A stretch of DNA of 64,000 bases from Methylacidiphilales bacterium. GTDB taxonomy: Bacteria; Verrucomicrobiota; Verrucomicrobiia; Methylacidiphilales; UBA1321. The DNA is taken from positions 20,312-84,311 of the forward strand of contig JAJSLI010000121.1 of NCBI GenBank assembly GCA_021272315.1, given 5' to 3'. Both the position numbers and the translations under genes were made by a program. The notes below the pieces were generated by a model. That model made no database searches and was not told where the DNA came from. It worked only from the letters and a program-made list of their open reading frames with translations. This document shows positions 62,117-64,000 of this stretch, piece by piece. The first letter of the stretch is position 1. Each line of letters begins with the position of its first letter.

Positions 62117-63226
62117 TTAGAGGTTCATCTTGATGAAGGCCTTGGCGCGCAGGCTGTCAAGCCACTGCTGCTGGCGATGTTGGCTTTCCTCGTTGATCAC
62201 GGTCTGCTCGATTTGCGCGCGCACGTCGTCCAACGGGGAGACCGTCGAAACCTTGCGGTCTTCGACCTGCAGAATGTAGTAGTAGCCGTCGGAAGTCGTG
62301 ACGATGTCGGTATGCTGTCCGGGCTGCAGCTTGGCAATGGCGGGCCACAGCTCGGGGTTGATCGCGGTCTTGCCGTTCTGGGTCACCCAGCCGAGTTCGC
62401 CGCCGCTGTCCTTGTTGCTGCCCTCGGAATAGGCCTTGGCCAGGTCGGCGAAGTCCGATCCGGTGTCGAGCTTGTAGAGGATTTCCTTGGCGACTTCCTC
62501 CTGCGGGTCGTAGGAGATCTGTTTGCCGTCGGGACCCGTTTTTTGGGAGGGAAACAGCGATTTGCGCAGCACGATGGTGCTGACCTTGACCTGCTCGTCC
62601 TGCTGGAAGAGGCGCAGGTTCTGCTGGTAGTATTGTTCGATCTGGTAGGGCGAAACCAGCACGGTTTGAACGACGTACTTGTTGCGCATGTAGCCGACGA
62701 TGGCGCTATTCTGGATTTCCTCGCGATACTTCTGCATCGTCACGCCGCGGTCATAAAGCGTCTTGACGAAGGCGACGCGGTCGCCGCCGTACTGTTCGCG
62801 TATGATGTCGTTGATCCGCTCGTTGGTGTAGGTGTCGGGGATGAACCCGCCCTTTGTCTTGAAATCCTGGATGATCAACTGGCGCTCGATCAGTGCGCGC
62901 AGCACGTTGAGCTTGGCTTCCTTGAGGCGCTCGAAGAGTTCATCGCCCTGCAGGTTTTGGCGCAACATTTTTTCCGTTTCGGCCACCTGCTGGTTGATCT
63001 CGAGGAAGGTGATCACCTTGTCGTTCACCACCGCCGCGATGCCGTCGGCAAGGATCGGTTGTTGTTCCTGTTCCTGGTCTTGTGCGCGGGCCGACAGGCC
63101 GGAGAAAAGCAGCAAGGCCGCCCAAATGATCAATTGAGCTGCAACAAGGAAACGAAGGTGGTTAGGGCACCGATGCGGAACCTTAGATAAAAGTCCTAAG
63201 ACGGCCCTTTCAAGGAAACAACCCAT
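62117..63226 (-). CDS. surA: SurA-like periplasmic peptidyl-prolyl isomerase / chaperone
   Basis: 369 residues with an N-terminal signal (cleavage near residue 48, SARAQ). A SurA-N-like helical domain (about 55-190) is followed by one parvulin (rotamase) domain, ~205-320, with SNKDSGGELGWVTQNG, and a helical C-terminus. It escorts outer-membrane proteins across the periplasm. SurA of E. coli has two parvulin domains; only one is evident here. The start at 63226 overlaps the mfd 3' end by 31 bases. Followed by pdxA as in many bacteria. Confidence 0.85.
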   Translation of the reverse strand: MGCFLERAVLGLLSKVPHRCPNHLRFLVAAQLIIWAALLLFSGLSARAQDQEQEQQPILADGIAAVVNDKVITFLEINQQVAETEKMLRQNLQGDELFERLKEAKLNVLRALIERQLIIQDFKTKGGFIPDTYTNERINDIIREQYGGDRVAFVKTLYDRGVTMQKYREEIQNSAIVGYMRNKYVVQTVLVSPYQIEQYYQQNLRLFQQDEQVKVSTIVLRKSLFPSQKTGPDGKQISYDPQEEVAKEILYKLDTGSDFADLAKAYSEGSNKDSGGELGWVTQNGKTAINPELWPAIAKLQPGQHTDIVTTSDGYYYILQVEDRKVSTVSPLDDVRAQIEQTVINEESQHRQQQWLDSLRAKAFIKMNL

Positions 63227-64000
63227 GAAATTATTTCTTTTAGCTTAGAAACCGGTTCCTGAACGGTCAAGCGGGGAAACTTACCGCTTACCATGATGTA
63301 ATCCTGACCCTGGCGCAGCATCAGCTTCTCTTTCTGCGTTTCGACGAGGTTGATCCGCGCCTCCGAAGCGGCGATTTTCAACTGCGTGGCCAGGAGCAGT
63401 CGTTCGACGGCGGAAGGCCACGGGCCGTACCGGTCGCGCCACTCGAGTCGCAGCTTTTCGAGGTCTTCCGGTGTGTTGGCCTCCGCAATGCGCCGGTAAC
63501 CGTCCAGGCGCCAGCGGCTCTCGGGCAGATAGACCCGGGGCAGAAACGCGCCGAATTTGCCCGCCTTTTCGTCCGTCTCGTTCTCCTGCCAGGCGAGGAA
63601 ATCGAGCTGCAGCTTCGTTTCGACGAGACGACCCGGCTTTTGTCCCTTCAGCCGCGCCACCGCGGTCTTGAGCAACTGGCAGTAGAGATCGAACCCGACC
63701 GCGGAGATGTGGCCGCTTTGCGCCGTGCCAAGCAGGTTGCCCGCGCCGCGAATCTCCAGGTCGCGCATCGCGATCTTGACTCCGGCGCCGAGCTGCGAAT
63801 ATTGCCGGATGGCCGAGACCCGCTTGCGCGCGTCGCTGACCGTCATCAGGTGGCGCGGCAGGAAGAGATAGGCGTAGGCCTGGTGCTGCGCGCGACCGAC
63901 CCGGCCCCGCAACTGGTAAAGATCGGCCAGGCCAAAACGGTCGGCGCGGTCGATGATGATCGTGTTGGCGTTCGGGATGTCGAGGCCGCTTTCGATGATC
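63196..64000 (-). CDS. mfd: Transcription-repair coupling factor Mfd, C-terminal part (cut by window end)
   Basis: The last ~268 residues of Mfd. The frame is open to the right edge, so the start lies outside. Visible at the cut end is helicase motif V/VI: IESGLDIPNANTIIIDRADR, QLRGRVGRAQ with the arginine finger. Then comes the RQYSQLGAGVKIAMRDLEIRGAGNLLG segment typical of Mfd and RecG, and the C-terminal TRCF domain (~residues 100-240). Mfd moves RNA polymerase off DNA lesions and brings UvrA. Overlaps the start of surA by 31 bp. Confidence 0.95.
   Translation of the reverse strand, partial: IIESGLDIPNANTIIIDRADRFGLADLYQLRGRVGRAQHQAYAYLFLPRHLMTVSDARKRVSAIRQYSQLGAGVKIAMRDLEIRGAGNLLGTAQSGHISAVGFDLYCQLLKTAVARLKGQKPGRLVETKLQLDFLAWQENETDEKAGKFGAFLPRVYLPESRWRLDGYRRIAEANTPEDLEKLRLEWRDRYGPWPSAVERLLLATQLKIAASEARINLVETQKEKLMLRQGQDYIMVSGKFPRLTVQEPVSKLKEIISWVVSLKGPS

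Overview
The window reads as chromosomal DNA of a GC-rich Gram-negative bacterium, most likely a member of Verrucomicrobiota. This is inferred from gene content, not from an rRNA gene. The clues are a long TPR-bearing secretin of the Akkermansia pilus type, an ECF-like sigma factor paired with a large membrane Ser/Thr kinase, a verrucomicrobial-style tyrosine recombinase, a GxxExxY protein and many palindromic intergenic repeats. Outer-membrane functions (secretin, TonB, SurA-like chaperone, YdbH-like protein) support a diderm cell. About 52 protein genes and one tRNA gene (Pro, anticodon CGG) are supported. Both ends cut a gene: the secretin at the left and mfd at the right.

Layout. 0-3 kb: secretin, a composite palindromic repeat and a small membrane protein. 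3-6 kb (minus): moeZ-like E1/rhodanese, clpS, DUF2017 and a HAD phosphatase, probably one operon. 6-12 kb: RNase D, two small proteins, a TonB-like protein, a sodium/solute symporter and a Tat-exported BNR-type protein. 12-14 kb: plsY-gpsA for phospholipid precursors. 14-20 kb (plus): photolyase, then a YdbH-like AsmA-type protein, a lipoprotein that looks like YnbE fused to YdbL, and an MMPL/RND exporter whose 3' end runs antisense into tRNA-Pro. 20-22.4 kb: a glycosyltransferase coupled to a DUF4380-like protein. 22.4-25.2 kb: an accessory segment with a tyrosine recombinase and a HEAT-like membrane protein, bordered by repeat debris. 25-34 kb: valS, cimA, thioredoxin-like protein, hpf, a flavodoxin-less CysJ-type reductase, VOC protein and purC. 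34-40 kb: a hybrid histidine kinase and a four-gene peptide ABC transporter without a binding protein. 40-46 kb (minus): SDR, purN, TgpA-like transglutaminase, uracil-DNA glycosylase, membrane-anchored protein; then pyruvate kinase. 46-51 kb: a REP-associated transposase between its REP sequences, aspS, a GxxExxY gene inside repeats, hisS. 51-53 kb: a secreted protein, an HU-type protein and argA. 53-59 kb: ECF-like sigma factor, giant kinase, small coupled protein and a C39-like secreted protein, then a Thr/Gly-rich secreted repeat protein. 59-64 kb: a DEDD-type nuclease, a hairpin-rich repeat, and mfd-surA-pdxA-mog.

Most genes are housekeeping. The parts that deserve attention are the YdbH / YnbE-YdbL fusion / MMPL unit (possible lipid transport across the envelope), the sigma-kinase-peptidase cassette, the moeZ-clpS-DUF2017 grouping that recalls the actinobacterial cysteine (CysO) locus, and an unusually rich set of structured intergenic repeats: a 273-bp nested inverted-repeat element, REP/RAYT elements, two composite hairpin clusters, and a 32-bp repeat placed just before both valS and aspS.
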